Assembly (NCBI GenBank): GCA_014529385.2
Contig: CM043963.1
Location: 68,061,912-68,125,911, forward strand
Reading direction: 5' to 3'
From: Adiantum capillus-veneris
Taxonomy: Eukaryota > Streptophyta > Polypodiopsida > Polypodiales > Pteridaceae
Length of the DNA stretch: 64,000 nt
A program made the position numbers and the translations under genes. Within the stretch, counting starts at the first letter, position 1, and every line of letters starts with the position of its first letter. A model generated the notes under the pieces. The model saw nothing but the letters and a program-made list of their open reading frames with translations, did not search any database and was not told where the DNA came from. This document shows, one piece after another, positions 1 through 10,654 of the stretch.

Positions 1-9
1 AGCATCGAT

Positions 10-1262
10 GTGGTTGCAGGCAGTAAACCTATCAGTAAACCACCCTATCACATGAGTTACTCTAAAGTTGCTAAGGTGGAACGTCAGCTTGCTGACTATC
101 TTAGCAGAGGGTTTATTCAACCCAGTTCTTCACCATGGGCTTCTCCTATCCTATTAGTGAAGAAAAAAGACGGTAGTATGCACATGTGCATAGACTACCG
201 TGGCTTAAATGCGGTTACTGTTCAGAACAAGTACCCATTGCCACGCGTGGATGAGTTGTTCATCGACAAGCTCACTCATGCTCGTATATTTACGAAAATG
301 GACTTGCAATCAGGTTATCATTAAGTACGTATTCGACTTGCTGATATACCCCAAACTGCATTCCGAACAAGTTTTGGACACTACGAGTTTTTGGTTATGC
401 CTTTTGGGTTAACCAATGCGCCCGCAACATTCATGACACTTATGGCTAGTGTCTTGAGGCCGTACTTGGGCAAATTTGTCATCGTTTTTCTCGATGATAT
501 TCTAGTATACAGTACTTCTAAAGAAGAACACTTACAACATCTGAGGCAGGTGTTCCAATTGCTACCAACAAATCAATTATATGCCAAGGAAGCTAAGTGT
601 GATTTTTTGAAGGAAGAAATTCACTATCTTGGGCATGTTATTTCAGCTATTGGGCTACATATGGATCAATCCAAAGTGGATTGGTAGTGGCCTTCTCCTA
701 AAAATCTAGAAGAGTTATAGATTTTTTTAGGATTTGCAGGTTTTTATTGAAGGTTCGTTAAAAACTATGCTAAATATTGTTGTTCCCATGACGGACCAAC
801 TGAAAGGCAAAGGCAAAGCTTTTCAGTGGGGACCCGCTCAACAGCATAGTTTTGATACGCTCAAAGATGCATTAGCTACACTCCAATACTAGTTATTGTA
901 GATCCTTTGAAACCATTTGTTTTGAAAATGGATACCAATGACCGTGCTATTGGAGCACTCCTGCTATACAAGACGGGCAGCCAATTGCATTTGAAAGCAA
1001 GAAGCTTGATGCAGCACAACAGAACTACTCTGCTTATGAATGCGAACTCTATGCAATAGTGTCAGCCTTGAAAACATGGAGACATTATTTGTATGATGCT
1101 CAGTTTGAGATTGTGTTTGACCATAAAAGCATTAAATGGTTTACACAACAAACCGATTTGAAGTGTCGAAAAGCCGGGTGGACTGAGATTCTTCAGGAAT
1201 ATGACGCCAATTTCAGCTCCGGTATTGTAAAGGACGATACAATGTGGTGGCTCACGCTCTAA
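10..1262 (+). pseudogene. Gypsy reverse transcriptase-RNase H, interrupted (G1a)
   Basis: This encodes the polymerase part of a gypsy pol polyprotein, which copies element RNA into DNA in cytoplasmic particles. Visible landmarks are the fingers motif ending KKDGS, the CIDYRGLN block, MDLQSGYH (catalytic Asp A), [13 protein letters not shown], and the catalytic box [11 protein letters not shown] near 480-515, which is intact. RNase H follows: KPFVLKMDTNDRAIGALL near 910-965 and FDHKSIKWFTQQTDLK near 1115-1170. There is an in-frame stop at 322-324, stops after 687, and frameshifts near 770, 890 and 970. The breaks rule out function. The family assignment is secure. Confidence 0.85.
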
Positions 1263-1292
1263 GTCATATGCCAGAGACTTAGTAGTGAATTT

Positions 1293-2475
1293 TTGGATTC
1301 TGTAAAGGGAAAATATGAGCAGGATGACGCATATTTCAAAGTGTGGAGCCATGTACAAATTAGGGATCCTTCTCACTCCAATGATGGTGGTGTAGCATTA
1401 ACCTCGACACACAATTCTCCTCTGTCGAGTGATGAACTACAGCGATGGGAGAATTTTACCATCCACAATGGGTACCTACTCCATAAGGGGAGAGTTTGTG
1501 TATCGACGGACACAGACATTCGGTGCCAAAGTCTTTATGAATGTCATGATAGTCCAAGTGCAGGGCACCCGGGTATTAGAAAGACTTATGCTCTCGTACG
1601 ACGACAGTTTTACTGGCCAGGTTTACATGTCTTTGTTCAAGATTATGTCTTGCATTGCTAAAAAATTCAGGTTAACAAAGTAGAGCGCCTGAAAGCAGGA
1701 GGACTCTTACATCCTTTGGAGATTCCCAATGGTAAACGGGAAAGTATCAATGGATTTTATTGTGGGTTTTACCAACCACTATACGAGGTCATGACTCAGC
1801 ATGGGTGGTCATAGACCGGTTGACTAAATTATGTAAGTTTATTCCAACCAAATCAATGATTAAGACTCCAGAATTAGTCAAGTTATTTGTGGACAACCTA
1901 TACAAGTTGTATGGCTTGCCAAGTAACATTGTCAGTGATCATGATGCCAAGTTTAACACTCATTTTTGGAGGGCCGCGTTTAAACGATTGGGTACACAAC
2001 TAAACCTCAGTACAACCGATCATCCAGAAATAGATGGTCAAACTGAACGAGTTAACCAAGTGCTAGAGGATATGCTACGCATATACATTAGTAAGAAACA
2101 AACAGACTGGGAAGAATATCTACCTCTTCTTGAGTTTGCTTGCAGCAGTGCTAAGCATGTCACGACTAGATTTAGTCCTTTCATGATCATGTATGTTTTT
2201 CAACCTAGGTCACCAATTACGGTGGGGTTGGCAACCGAAAAACTCCAACAGGTTAAGGATTTTCTCCCAGACCACATGGATATGCTGAAACTCGCTCGTC
2301 AAAACGTCCGACAAGCGCAGAATCAGTATAAGACGTACGCTGATGAGAAACATCAACAAGCTTTAATGAAGTGGAAAGATTGACCTGAGGAAGGTGCCAC
2401 TTGGGAAAACATTAGTGTTCTTAAGAAGAAGTTTCCCACTTTTGTTTTCGAGGACAAAAACTCTTCCTTAATGGG
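1293..2475 (+). pseudogene. Gypsy integrase with chromodomain remnant (G1a)
   Basis: The zinc-binding segment near 1540-1661 reads H..S.AGHPGIRKTY...FYWPG, but a stop and the loss of the last cysteine break the CxxC half. The core is open from 1760 to 2383 (207 codons) and keeps a D,D,E triad at residues 19, 60 and 96 with the DGQTERVNQ motif. After residue 200 the frame runs straight from a KHQQ stretch into MKWKD, which belongs to the chromodomain. A stop and PEEGATWEN follow to about 2475. Copy G1b has about 360 bp of integrase tail at this point, so G1a carries an internal deletion there. Confidence 0.8.
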
Positions 2476-2483
2476 GGAGTAAT

Positions 2484-2680
2484 ATCAGGACAAGGGCAAG
2501 GCCACGGAGTAATGGACTGGGCCAGGGGCCGGATTAGGCAGTGTGGACAAGGGAATCCAGCTAGGGCAAAAAGGGCTAGGAGCATTGCCTATATAGTAAG
2601 AGGTTGGGAGGTGGAATCCAGGCTCTAGTCACCTCAAGTCTTTACACCTGTAGTGGAAATAGAGGCCGAAATGAGATCGA
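2484..2680 (+). repeat. Probable 3' LTR fragment of G1a
   Basis: A purine tract (aatgggggag) just after the chromodomain remnant marks the expected end of the internal region. The following sequence starts with a GGACAAGGGCAAGGCCAC segment that resembles the start of the G1b LTR at 36091 (GGGCAAGGCCACCGG). A TATATAG box lies at 2590-2596. I cannot find the 3' end of the LTR, because the copia leader in opposite orientation follows. Confidence 0.5.
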
Positions 2681-2797
2681 ATAAAAAATTTGAGCAGATG
2701 GAAACCTGCGAACGCTCGTCAAAGCTCACTGAAATGGAAAAAAATGAGCAAGCGTGTGCTGGAGCAGCTAGCGACTAAGCCCGAGAGGATGCAACCT

Positions 2798-2809
2798 GCT
2801 CTGATACCA
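2798..2809 (-). other. Primer binding site, initiator-Met tRNA (C1)
   Basis: The minus strand reads TGGTATCAGAGC two bases after the LTR end. This is complementary to the 3' end of plant initiator methionine tRNA and is the usual copia primer site. Confidence 0.85.
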
Positions 2810-2811
2810 AT

Positions 2812-3037
2812 TGTTGGAATTAGGGTTGCAGAGAAACGCACACAGCTTGGAGAAGACGAAGGAAGATCAAGGTACACAATAGAGAGTGTATTACTTAGTG
2901 TGCAATGGAAAGATAGATAGCCCTAGAGTGATGGGCGTATATATAAGCACGGGGGAAAAAACCTCCTAAAGAGGGAAAAAATGCCCTGGCGGTCCTAGTG
3001 TGTTCACACACATCACTACCACATGTATATGGTAACA
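2812..3037 (-). repeat. Copia C1 5' LTR (226 bp)
   Basis: The LTR begins TGTTACCATATAC and ends CCTAATTCCAACA on the minus strand, so it has TG...CA ends. It aligns along its whole length with 6187-6413 (227 bp). A TATATATA box at 2939-2945, reading TTATATATACGCCC on the minus strand, is the likely promoter. The base run just outside it (3038-3042) is TTTTT, equal on the minus strand to the AAAAA that follows the other LTR at 6414-6418. Confidence 0.85.
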
Positions 3038-5725
3038 TTTTTTGGTTTTTCCCTATCTTTTAGTTATTTCTTTCTTTAAAAATGCAAAAATAGCATTTTT
3101 AGGCCTAAAAATGCCTAAGAAATCATAAAGTTTTGTTTCTAATTTCCCTCTTTTCCTCCCTTATAACAAATGCAATTTTCCATTAAAATAAGTTAAAAAA
3201 TTAAGTCTAAAATGGCCTTATTTCAAAAGTAAATATTTTCCTATGAGATTTAAAATGATAAAAGTGTTATTCTATGTATAAATAACACTCCAAAATTATC
3301 TAACCAAAAAATAACATATTGAACTATTTTCTTCCTTAGAAAATAGCTTTAAAAAACCATTTAATACATTTAATATGTAAAAATATAAATACTTTTTTCA
3401 TGAAAAAATTATCATGCATTCATAAAGTCTAAGAGCTTTGATTTATATAATTACATGTATAATTGGATTAAACATGTAATTATGGCTAATTTCTTAACAA
3501 AAATTTACTGTTATTTTTCCACTTTTTAATATTCAAGTAATGCAAATTAAAAATTTGACATTACTTATGTGTAAAGGAGTATCAAACTCTAATTATCATA
3601 GATTTAAAATAATAATAAGCATTACTTAATAACCAAATAATATAAGAAATTCTTATATAATTTTTAGGGTAATTAAATAAATTTGCATAGTTTTCAAATT
3701 ATGCGTGTCAAAGAGTAGTATCATAAGAGTGTAGCATAACATGAGCTAACCTGTAAGAGTGGGTTCGTCGACATTATCAACATAAGCTTGGTAATTGCTC
3801 AACGTCCTCTTCCTCATTCCGACAGCAAAGAAAAGTAATCCAACATGGCCTCAATCCAAACTTCCGCATCTTGCCCAACTTTTAGACCTTCCGTATATAC
3901 ACCAAAGGAGTTCATTGGAGTCACATCTCCCACCTATGTAGCCCAATATCATAATCAATATCAAAAAAAGTAGAATCAATTTTTGAAAATCAAATCTACT
4001 ACTTTGATACCACGTGTAATGTACCCAAGTCTTTAAAGACTTGGACATGCTGATAGACAACCAAGGCTCGACTCGATCCCACACAAATACTTCCCAAACC
4101 CTTGTTGGATGATGCTACGAAGCGAGTGCTTGATAGAACCTTGGCCCTATCTCCTAGGGGAAACTTAGTGATCTAAACAGCCTTACGGTCTCAGGATAGT
4201 CATATATACCGTCCGATTGACCCTTGGTTCATGGAGTTCACGCGTTTTTCCCCATCAAAAGCATGGCATGGCCGTGCACTCTTTCCCTTAAGACACACCG
4301 TTGGTTTATAGAACTTATCGCCTTTTTCCTCATCAAATGTGAGGCATGGCCGATAATTCCTTCCCTTAAGGTGAGATATTTCCTAACTAAAATTCTTGAA
4401 AAGTTACCCGACTGATCGGGTCCACCTTGCCTTAGAATGGTTACCATCGAGGAATCCATTCTCCCACTTTCCTTTAAACCAGGGTTCTTATTTACTCTTC
4501 ACATGTAAAAGTTCCTTGTTATAAACCTTAGAACAACGCATGTTAAGGTAAAGACCTTAATTGAAAAGAAGACGTGCATGTAGCCCACCATAAACCCAAG
4601 TTCTCGAGGTGGTTACATACACATAAAACCTTTCCACATCTTTGTCTATAATACAGACTTTAGTTTCACTAGAATCCATAAGTACCGTTCGCTTTCAATC
4701 CTAGGTGAGCAGATCATCCAGGCCTTACCAGATCGTCCATCCCATATGAAAGGTTCGTAAACTTCATGGTTGCCAATCCACCACTAGCTCCTTGGTCAAG
4801 GTACCTAGCAACTCATCCATCTAGGTCGACTCCAATTACCCCGCACCTAGAGGGTCCAGACCTGACCGTCTTAAGGATTTTACCCATTGAGCCCCTTCAA
4901 ATTATAAGGTTTCAATAAAAATACCCCGCCCACTTGGCAAGCGAAAGAACGTGTATTTGTCCAAACAAGTAGATATTAACCTTGCAGTCTCAAACAGCTG
5001 AGAGACAAGAAATCACCTAGTTTGATCATACTCTTGTCCCATACCAAGAGTAAGGTCAAACATTAAAACAAAATATTTATCCCCCTTTCAACTATAATTT
5101 CATGCATCTTATACCCTTGTGCACGCCCAAGAATCACCTTCGTGGCGTCGTAATCCCTTTTACACACGCATGAACTATCTTTATGGCGTCATTGGTATTC
5201 CTTTCAATTCATGCACATAAAACAAGTTGTAAAAAAACAATGGTGATCTGACCAAGAAAAATAGCATCACGTATTTGGACTAAATTAATTCCTTTTGTAT
5301 CCTAAGGTAAATAAATCACTTAACTCAAATTACCTTTCACCGTTTATTTACCTCAGCTCAAATTAAAATCATAACTACATAAACAATAAATATCCTTAAA
5401 ACAATAGGACACTAACAATATTTTCCACTTAGACACCTTCTCTTTCATGTGTGGATGCCAAGGGAGCATCCCTAGCTAGTGTCTTGTTGTTAAGGTCACG
5501 TCGCGCGCGTTTAAGTGTCCTCTTCGATTTTTATCGAAAAAGCGATAAACAAAGGTACCATCAAGGTAAATGAAGCATAATTTTTATCTCTAGATACCCT
5601 AAAATCATTTCTAAAAACTTTATTTAAATTCTAAAATTTTTGCTTTTTTCCTATCTTTTAGCTGTTTTTTCTCAAAAAATACAAAAAATAACATTTTTAC
5701 GTTAAAAAATGCGTTAAAAATCATA
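3038..5725 (-). mobile_element. X-family unit in inverted orientation (LTR1 part, I1, LTR2 part)
   Basis: On the minus strand this runs: end part of an X LTR (5725 to 4015), internal domain I1 (4014 to 3743), then a middle part of the next LTR (3742 to 3038), where copia C1 begins. It matches the plus-oriented X sequence at 6414-8274 and 9267-9990, for example the GCGCGCGACG segment near 5500 and 6530, and the blocks around 4224-4415 versus 7621-7809. About 1 kb (the equivalent of 8275-9266) is missing at 3742/3743. Small apparent reading frames here are not conserved between copies. No host gene is visible. Confidence 0.8.
3743..4014 (-). other. X internal domain I1 with degenerate primer site and gag-like stub
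   Basis: The minus strand reads the LTR end (CATTACA, + 4015-4021), two bases, then TGGTATCAAAGTAG (+ 4012 downwards), a near match to the initiator-Met primer site. A short frame follows (about 33 codons) whose core reads QDAEVWIEAMLDYF, resembling the start of a gypsy gag, and then stops. The same stub occurs at 8100-8230 and 32620-32760. The polypurine end of I1 has been lost in the deletion at 3742/3743. Confidence 0.6.
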
Positions 5726-5735
5726 TATATCATGA

Positions 5736-6110
5736 TTGAGCAAGAAGCAACCTATTGTGGCCACTTCGAGTTGTGAGCCTGAGTACGGGGCACTCTTCAC
5801 AGCTACGGTTGAGTGTGTATGGCTCAGATGCCTTATGGATTATTTGGGTATTGGACAAGACATTGCCAACACTATCTACACTGACAGTCAGAGCGCATTG
5901 GCAGTTGTAAGGAACCCATTTTTTCATGTTTTCCCAAAGCACATTGAGGTGCATTACCACTATGTCAGGGAGAGGCTCTTAGCAGGAGAGATCAGCTTGG
6001 CTTATGTGCCAACACAGGACAACCTTGTAGATATTTTCACAAAGGCATTGTCTCGTGAGAAGCTCGAAGATTTTCGCAAATCTTTGGGCTTACTCCTCTT
6101 TGTGGACTGA
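5736..6110 (+). pseudogene. Ty1/copia RNase H, C-terminal end of pol (C1)
   Basis: These 124 codons match the end of a copia polyprotein. Motifs in order: SKKQPIVATSSCEPEY (catalytic Glu region) at the start, YTDSQSALAVVRNP in the middle, HIEVHYHYVRER, and VPTQDNLVDIFTKALSREKLEDFRKSLGL at the end. RNase H removes the RNA template during reverse transcription. The frame begins abruptly inside the domain at 5736 next to inverted X sequence, so gag, protease, integrase and RT are absent. A polypurine tract and LTR follow directly. Confidence 0.85.
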
Positions 6111-6172
6111 TCATGTTCTCAGGGGCATGGCACTTCCCTTTACTCATGTTCCAGCTCTCGTTAACAGCATCA

Positions 6173-6186
6173 CTTCAAGGGGGATT
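6173..6186 (+). other. Polypurine tract of copia C1
   Basis: The stretch acttcaagggggatt ends directly at the TG of the LTR and follows the pol stop by about 60 bp. This is the normal place for plus-strand priming. Confidence 0.75.
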
Positions 6187-6413
6187 TGTTACCATATACA
6201 TATGGTAGTGATGTGTGTAAACACACTAGGACTGCCGGGGCATTTTTTCCCTCTTTAGGAAGTTTTCCCCCCCGTGCATTGTATATACGCCCATCACTCT
6301 AGGGCTATCTATCTTTCCATTGCACACAAAGTAATACACTCTCTATTGTGTGCCTTGAGCTTCCTTCGTCTTCTCCAAGCCATGTGTGTTTCTCTGCAAC
6401 CCTAATTCCAACA
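6187..6413 (+). repeat. Copia C1 3' LTR (227 bp)
   Basis: The ends are TGTTACC...CCAACA. It aligns with the minus-strand LTR at 2812-3037 over its full length with scattered differences. A TATATA box lies at 6282-6287. It is followed by AAAAA and then X sequence. Confidence 0.85.
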
Positions 6414-8004
6414 AAAAATTAAAAATTTAAATAATAATTTCAAAAATACATTTACGATATTTAGAGATAAAAATTATGCTTTATTTTTTGCTTTTTTGAC
6501 AAAAAATCAAAGATGGCACTTAAGAGCGCGCGACGCGACCCTAACATTGAGATGCTACCTAAGGATGCATCCACACATGAAGAAGATTGTGTCTAAGTGG
6601 AAGATGTGGTTGGTGCCCTTACCTTTTAAGGTTATTTATCGTTTATGTAGTTATGGTTTTAATTTAGGCTAAGGTAAATAAACGGTTAAAGGTAATTTGA
6701 GTTAAGTGATTTATTTACCTTAATACACAAAGAGAATTTATTTAGTCCAAATACAAGATGCTATTTCCCTTGGCCGGACGTACCATCATTGTTTTTGCAG
6801 AACTTGTTTTATGTGCATGATTTGAAAGGGATAACAATGACGCCACGAAGATAGTTCGTGGGCATGCAAAAGGGATTATGACACCATGAAGGTGGTTCGT
6901 GGGCGTGAAAAAGGATATAAGATGCATGAAATTATAGTTGAAAGGGGTAAAAAATATTTTGTTTTAACATTTGACCTTACTCTTGGTATGGAACAAGAGT
7001 ATGATCAAACTAGGTGATTTCTTGTCCCCCAAGTTGTTTGAGACCACAAGGTCGAAATCTACTTGTTTGGACAAATAAACACCCTTTCGCTTGCCAAGTG
7101 GGTGGGGTATGTTTATTGGAACCCATGAATTTGAAGGGGCTCGGTGGGTAAAACCCTCAAGACCATCAGGTTTGGACCCTCTAGCTATTGGGTAATTGGG
7201 GTCGACCAAGATGGATGAGCTACTAGCTACCCTGACCAAGGAGCTAGTGGTGGATTGGCAATCAAAAAGGTTATGAACCTTTCATAGGGGATGGACGATC
7301 TAGTAGGGTTTCGATGATGTGTCCACCTAGGATTGAAAGGGAAGGGTGCCCATGAATTCTTGTGGGACCGAAGACTATATTCTAGACAAAGCAATGGAAA
7401 GGTTTTATGTGTATGTAACCACGTCGTTGATGTGGGCTACATGCACCTCTTCTTTTCAATTAATGTCTTTACCTTAACGTTTATTGTTCTAAGGTCTATA
7501 ATAAGGAACCTTATTTTACGTGTGAAGACTGTGGTAGTAATTATATAGGAATTTCATTTTAAAGAAAAGTGGGAGAATCGATTTTCCGACGGTAACCATT
7601 CTAAGGTTGGGAGGATCGGATCAGTCGGGTAACTTTAAAAACATTTTAGTTAGAAAATACCTCACCTTCGGGGAAGGAATTCTTGGCCATGCCTCACATT
7701 TGATGAAGAAAAAGGCGATGAGTTCTATGAACCAAGGGTGGATCTTAGGGGAATGAGTTCGGCATGCCCTTCTTTTGTTGGGAGAAAAGGTGTGAAATCC
7801 ATGTACCAAGGGTCAATCAAACGGGATACATGACTATCCTGAGACCGTAAGGCTGTTTAGATCTCTATGTTTACTCTGCGGGATAGGGCCAAGGTTCTCT
7901 CATGCACTCATTTTCCAGCATCCAACAGGGGTCTAAGAAATATTTGTGTGGGATCGAGTCGAGCCTTAGCGTGACCGAGTCCTTAGAGTCTTGGGTACGT
8001 TACA
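6414..8004 (+). repeat. X-family LTR2, second half
   Basis: This is non-coding sequence that matches the inverted arm at 4015-5640 and the pieces of LTR3 at 18984-19298, 29143-29757 and 32022-32529. It ends GGGTACGTTACA at 8004, and the X LTR starts TGTAATG, so the ends are TG...CA with a short inverted repeat (TGTAATG/CGTTACA). A primer-site-like sequence follows at 8007. Small frames within are not shared between copies. Confidence 0.75.
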
Positions 8005-8368
8005 CGTGGTAACAACAGAGTAGTAGTTTTGATTTTCAAAAATTGATTCTACTTTTCTTGATGTTGATTATGCTATTGGGATACATAGGTGGGAGATGTT
8101 TCTCTAATGAAATCCATTGGTGTATATACGAAAGGTCTAAAAGCCGGGCAAGATGCAGAAGTTTGGATTGAGGCCATGTTCGATTAATTTTTTCTGTTGT
8201 CGGAACAAGGAAGAGGACGTGGAGCAATTACCAAGCTTATGCTGCTAATGCCGACAAACCCACTCTTGCAGATTAGCTAAGAGTCGGCCACCTTTTTTTT
8301 TGATAGCTACCTAGGTGTAGGTATGTTCAAGGTGAGGACATGTTGAGCCTTTTTTAAAGGGGGTTGAA
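8005..8368 (+). other. X internal domain I2 (364 bp)
   Basis: After the LTR end come two bases and TGGTAACAACAGAG (8007-8020), a decayed initiator-Met primer site. A gag-like stub follows whose sense is preserved as EVWIEAM around 8150-8180, then about 130 bp of non-coding sequence. A polypurine tract (aaagggggttgaa, 8356-8368) abuts the next LTR. No protease, RT or integrase is present, and nothing suggests one was present in this unit, because I3 has the same length and layout. Confidence 0.7.
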
Positions 8369-8669
8369 TGTAATGTCCCCATCACTAAGCCATGTATATA
8401 TCCCAACCTTATGATGTACATATTTTATCACATAAATAAAGATGGGTATTTTTCAATCAGTCTCAGGTAAGTGTGTACCCTTGTGCAATTCTATGCACAT
8501 CTTGAATGCCTAATTAGTTATCCAATCTGCAATGGTTGATTAAATGAACCTTAGGATGTGGGATTTAAATCAAAAATTGAACCTTAGGATGTGAGTGGAT
8601 AAGAAGATAAGAGTAGGCTTATGAGCATCTCAAGCTGGGAAAGGGAAAGTCAACTTTATCTTATTTCCT

Positions 8670-8897
8670 ATTGGCTAGAAAGGGGGCTAAAGTGAGCTAC
8701 CATGGGAAAGTTAATTAAAAAGGGTGGCTATGTAATTAAGGGGAGAGGCAACTTGAATTGAATATGATTGGCCAAGAAAGGGGGCTGAAGTGGGATACCA
8801 TGGGAAAGTTAATTAAAAAGGAGGCTAAGTAATTAAGAAAAAAGGGGTAACCTAGATGTGATTGGTCACAAAAAGTGCTGAAGGGGGAAATATCAAG
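8670..8897 (+). repeat. Tandem repeat in the U3 region of X LTR3
   Basis: A unit beginning ATTGGCYA..AAAGGGGGCT and containing GGGAAAGTTAATTAAAAAG starts at 8670 and 8767, with a partial third copy at 8861. The periods are 97 and 94 bp. The array lies about 170 bp upstream of the TATA box. LTR4 keeps the same arrangement at 33186, 33277 and about 33357, so the repeats belong to the family. Confidence 0.75.
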
Positions 8898-9068
8898 TTA
8901 GACGTCAAAGAGGTGAATTTTCAACTACTAAAAGATAGGCTACAAGTTAATCCAATTCTAAAAGTAGACTAATCACAAAAATGCACCTATATGACCTCCT
9001 AGTAGCCTGTACAGTCATTGCACAATGTAATCCCAATAGGCAGTCCACTCACAAGAGCCCAAATTTCC

Positions 9069-9078
9069 TATAAATAGG
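9069..9078 (+). promoter_or_regulatory. TATA box of X LTR3
   Basis: TATAAATAGG lies 700 bp into the LTR, downstream of the U3 tandem repeats, and is followed by a C-rich leader. The equivalent in LTR4 (near 33566) reads TATAGAAAGG, so that copy has lost the consensus. Confidence 0.6.
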
Positions 9079-10012
9079 CCCTCCCCCACATTTAAAGAGT
9101 TTCATAGCTTGAATCCTACCCGAAGCTTGAAAGAAGGCCATCACCTCACCTCGGGTAAAATTTTGAGAAATATTTTTTGACATAGGAAAATACTTAAGTG
9201 GTAAGCAGGATATTATTGATTTTTATGTTTTTCGTAATAAATTTTATGTTTTTCTTTTATGTGCTCATGTTATGCTACTTTCTTATGATACTACTCTCTT
9301 ACACACATAATTTCAAAATTATGCATATTTATTTAATTACCCTAAAAATAATATAAGAATTTCTTTTATTATTTGGATTATGTAATGATAATCCTTATTT
9401 TTTTTCTAACGATATGATAACTAAACTTGGATACTCCTTTACACATAAATAATGTCAAATAAATTTGCATTACTTAAATATTACAAAGTAGCAAAATAAT
9501 GATAAAAACAACTTAAGAAATTAGCCATAATTACAAGCTTAATCCAATTATACATGTAATTATATAAATCAAGGCTTGTAAAATTTATGAACATATGGAA
9601 ATTTTCCATAGAAAAATAGTTATATTTTTACATATTAAATAAGTTATTTTTAACTATTTTCTAAGGGGAAAAATAGGTAAATATGTTATTTTTTGGTTAG
9701 ATAATTATGGAATTTTATCATTTTAGATCTCATAGGAAAATTCTTAATTTTCAAATAGGGCCATTTTAGGCCTAATTTTCTTGGTTTTCTGCTTATTTTA
9801 ATGGAAGATTGCATTTTTTATAAGGGAGAAAAAGAGAGAAATAAGATGATTTTTGAAATTCCAAATTTTCTCATTTTTTTGAAAATTCAGCAATTAAAAA
9901 CAGTTTTATATGACTTTTAGGAATTTATAGGCTTAAAAATGTTATTTTTTGTATTTTTGAGAAAAAAAAAGCTAAAGATTTGAACAAAATCAAAAAATTC
10001 AGAATTTAAAAC

Positions 10013-10255
10013 TGTGCGCTCCTTGCCGCACTGTCAAAGCAAGGGACTTGCCAATACACCGTGTGCGAGCCACAAACGGCTCCAAGCACACAACAAGCCT
10101 AAACTAGCAAGCTCAAGAGAGCAAAGGGTGTGTCACTCACCGCTCTACGCTCGCCTTTGTGGTGGATTCCTCGCCGCGATGAAGAAGAAGCTGCAGTCGT
10201 GCCGTGCTCAACCGCCTCGCCGCCGTTGTGCCTTCGTAATGCTCGATCGCACACA

Positions 10256-10348
<93 letters not shown>

Positions 10349-10641
10349 AGGTGAAGAAGAAGAAGATGGAGATGGAGCAAGAGCACTCTTCTATTGCACA
10401 AATGAGAGAATGAGTAAAAATTAGGTTTAGTTGGCTTTTATATGAGTTCACCCCATTCACACTTGGGCGCCCATGCTTAGCCAACTAATCCCTTGAATGT
10501 CCCAGTTAGAGTGCGCCTCTCATCGGCGATCACTCTTACCCTTTTCCTATTGGTCCGACAAGCCCGGTACCTGACTCTACCAAATACATAATACGCGTCT
10601 GTCGTAGGTGATAGGGTGTCCGTGAGCCGTGAGGGTTAACA
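10013..10641 (-). repeat. 3' LTR of the gag-pro gypsy element (629 bp)
   Basis: On the minus strand it starts TGTTAACCCTCACGG and ends near GAGCGCACA. It is 48 bp longer than its twin, mainly because its CT/CA microsatellite (10263-10344) is expanded. A TATAAAAG box reads on the minus strand at 10435-10442. Confidence 0.9.
10263..10344. repeat. (CT)n-(CA)n microsatellite inside the LTR
   Basis: About 50 bp of CT is followed by about 32 bp of CA. The twin LTR holds only about 32 bp in total at 18649-18680. Leu-Ser and His-Thr frames across it are repeat artefacts. Confidence 0.95.
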
Positions 10642-10654
10642 TGCCCCCCTTCCT
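10642..10654 (-). other. Polypurine tract of the gag-pro gypsy element
   Basis: AGGAAGGGGGGCA on the minus strand ends directly at the TG of the 3' LTR. Confidence 0.8.

Larger units (their letters stand above)
1..2680 (+). mobile_element. Ty3/gypsy chromodomain element, copy G1a, 5' end outside window
   Basis: The order RT, RNase H, integrase, chromodomain remnant, polypurine tract and LTR start reads left to right. This is Ty3/gypsy order with a chromovirus-type end. Gag, protease and the 5' LTR lie beyond the left edge. Stops and frameshifts interrupt the frame, so the copy is dead. A second, independently decayed copy of the same family lies at 33713-36290; the two share long runs of integrase sequence such as QPRSPITVGLA. 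The right limit is uncertain, because copia sequence in the opposite orientation begins somewhere between 2650 and 2790. Confidence 0.85.
2690..3037 (-). mobile_element. 5' end of copia element C1: LTR, primer site and leader
   Basis: Read on the minus strand this is a copia 5' end: LTR (3037 down to 2812), primer site, then about 110 bp of untranslated leader. No gag is recognisable before the sequence meets the gypsy LTR. A matching 3' end (RNase H, polypurine tract, LTR of nearly equal length) lies at 5736-6413 in the opposite orientation. These look like two halves of one element. Confidence 0.75.
8369..10012 (+). repeat. X-family LTR3, segment 1 (U3, promoter and R/U5 start)
   Basis: It starts TGTAATGTCCCC directly after the polypurine tract, exactly like LTR4 at 32889. 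It runs to 10012, where the gag-pro gypsy element inserted. The other pieces of this LTR are 18984-19298, 29143-29757 and 32022-32529, giving about 3.08 kb in total. The segment is AT-rich and non-coding. Confidence 0.75.

Noticed and set aside
2690..2920. 76-codon frame across the copia leader and LTR
   Set aside because: It reads antisense to the copia LTR and spans the primer site, so it cannot be a real gene of the element.
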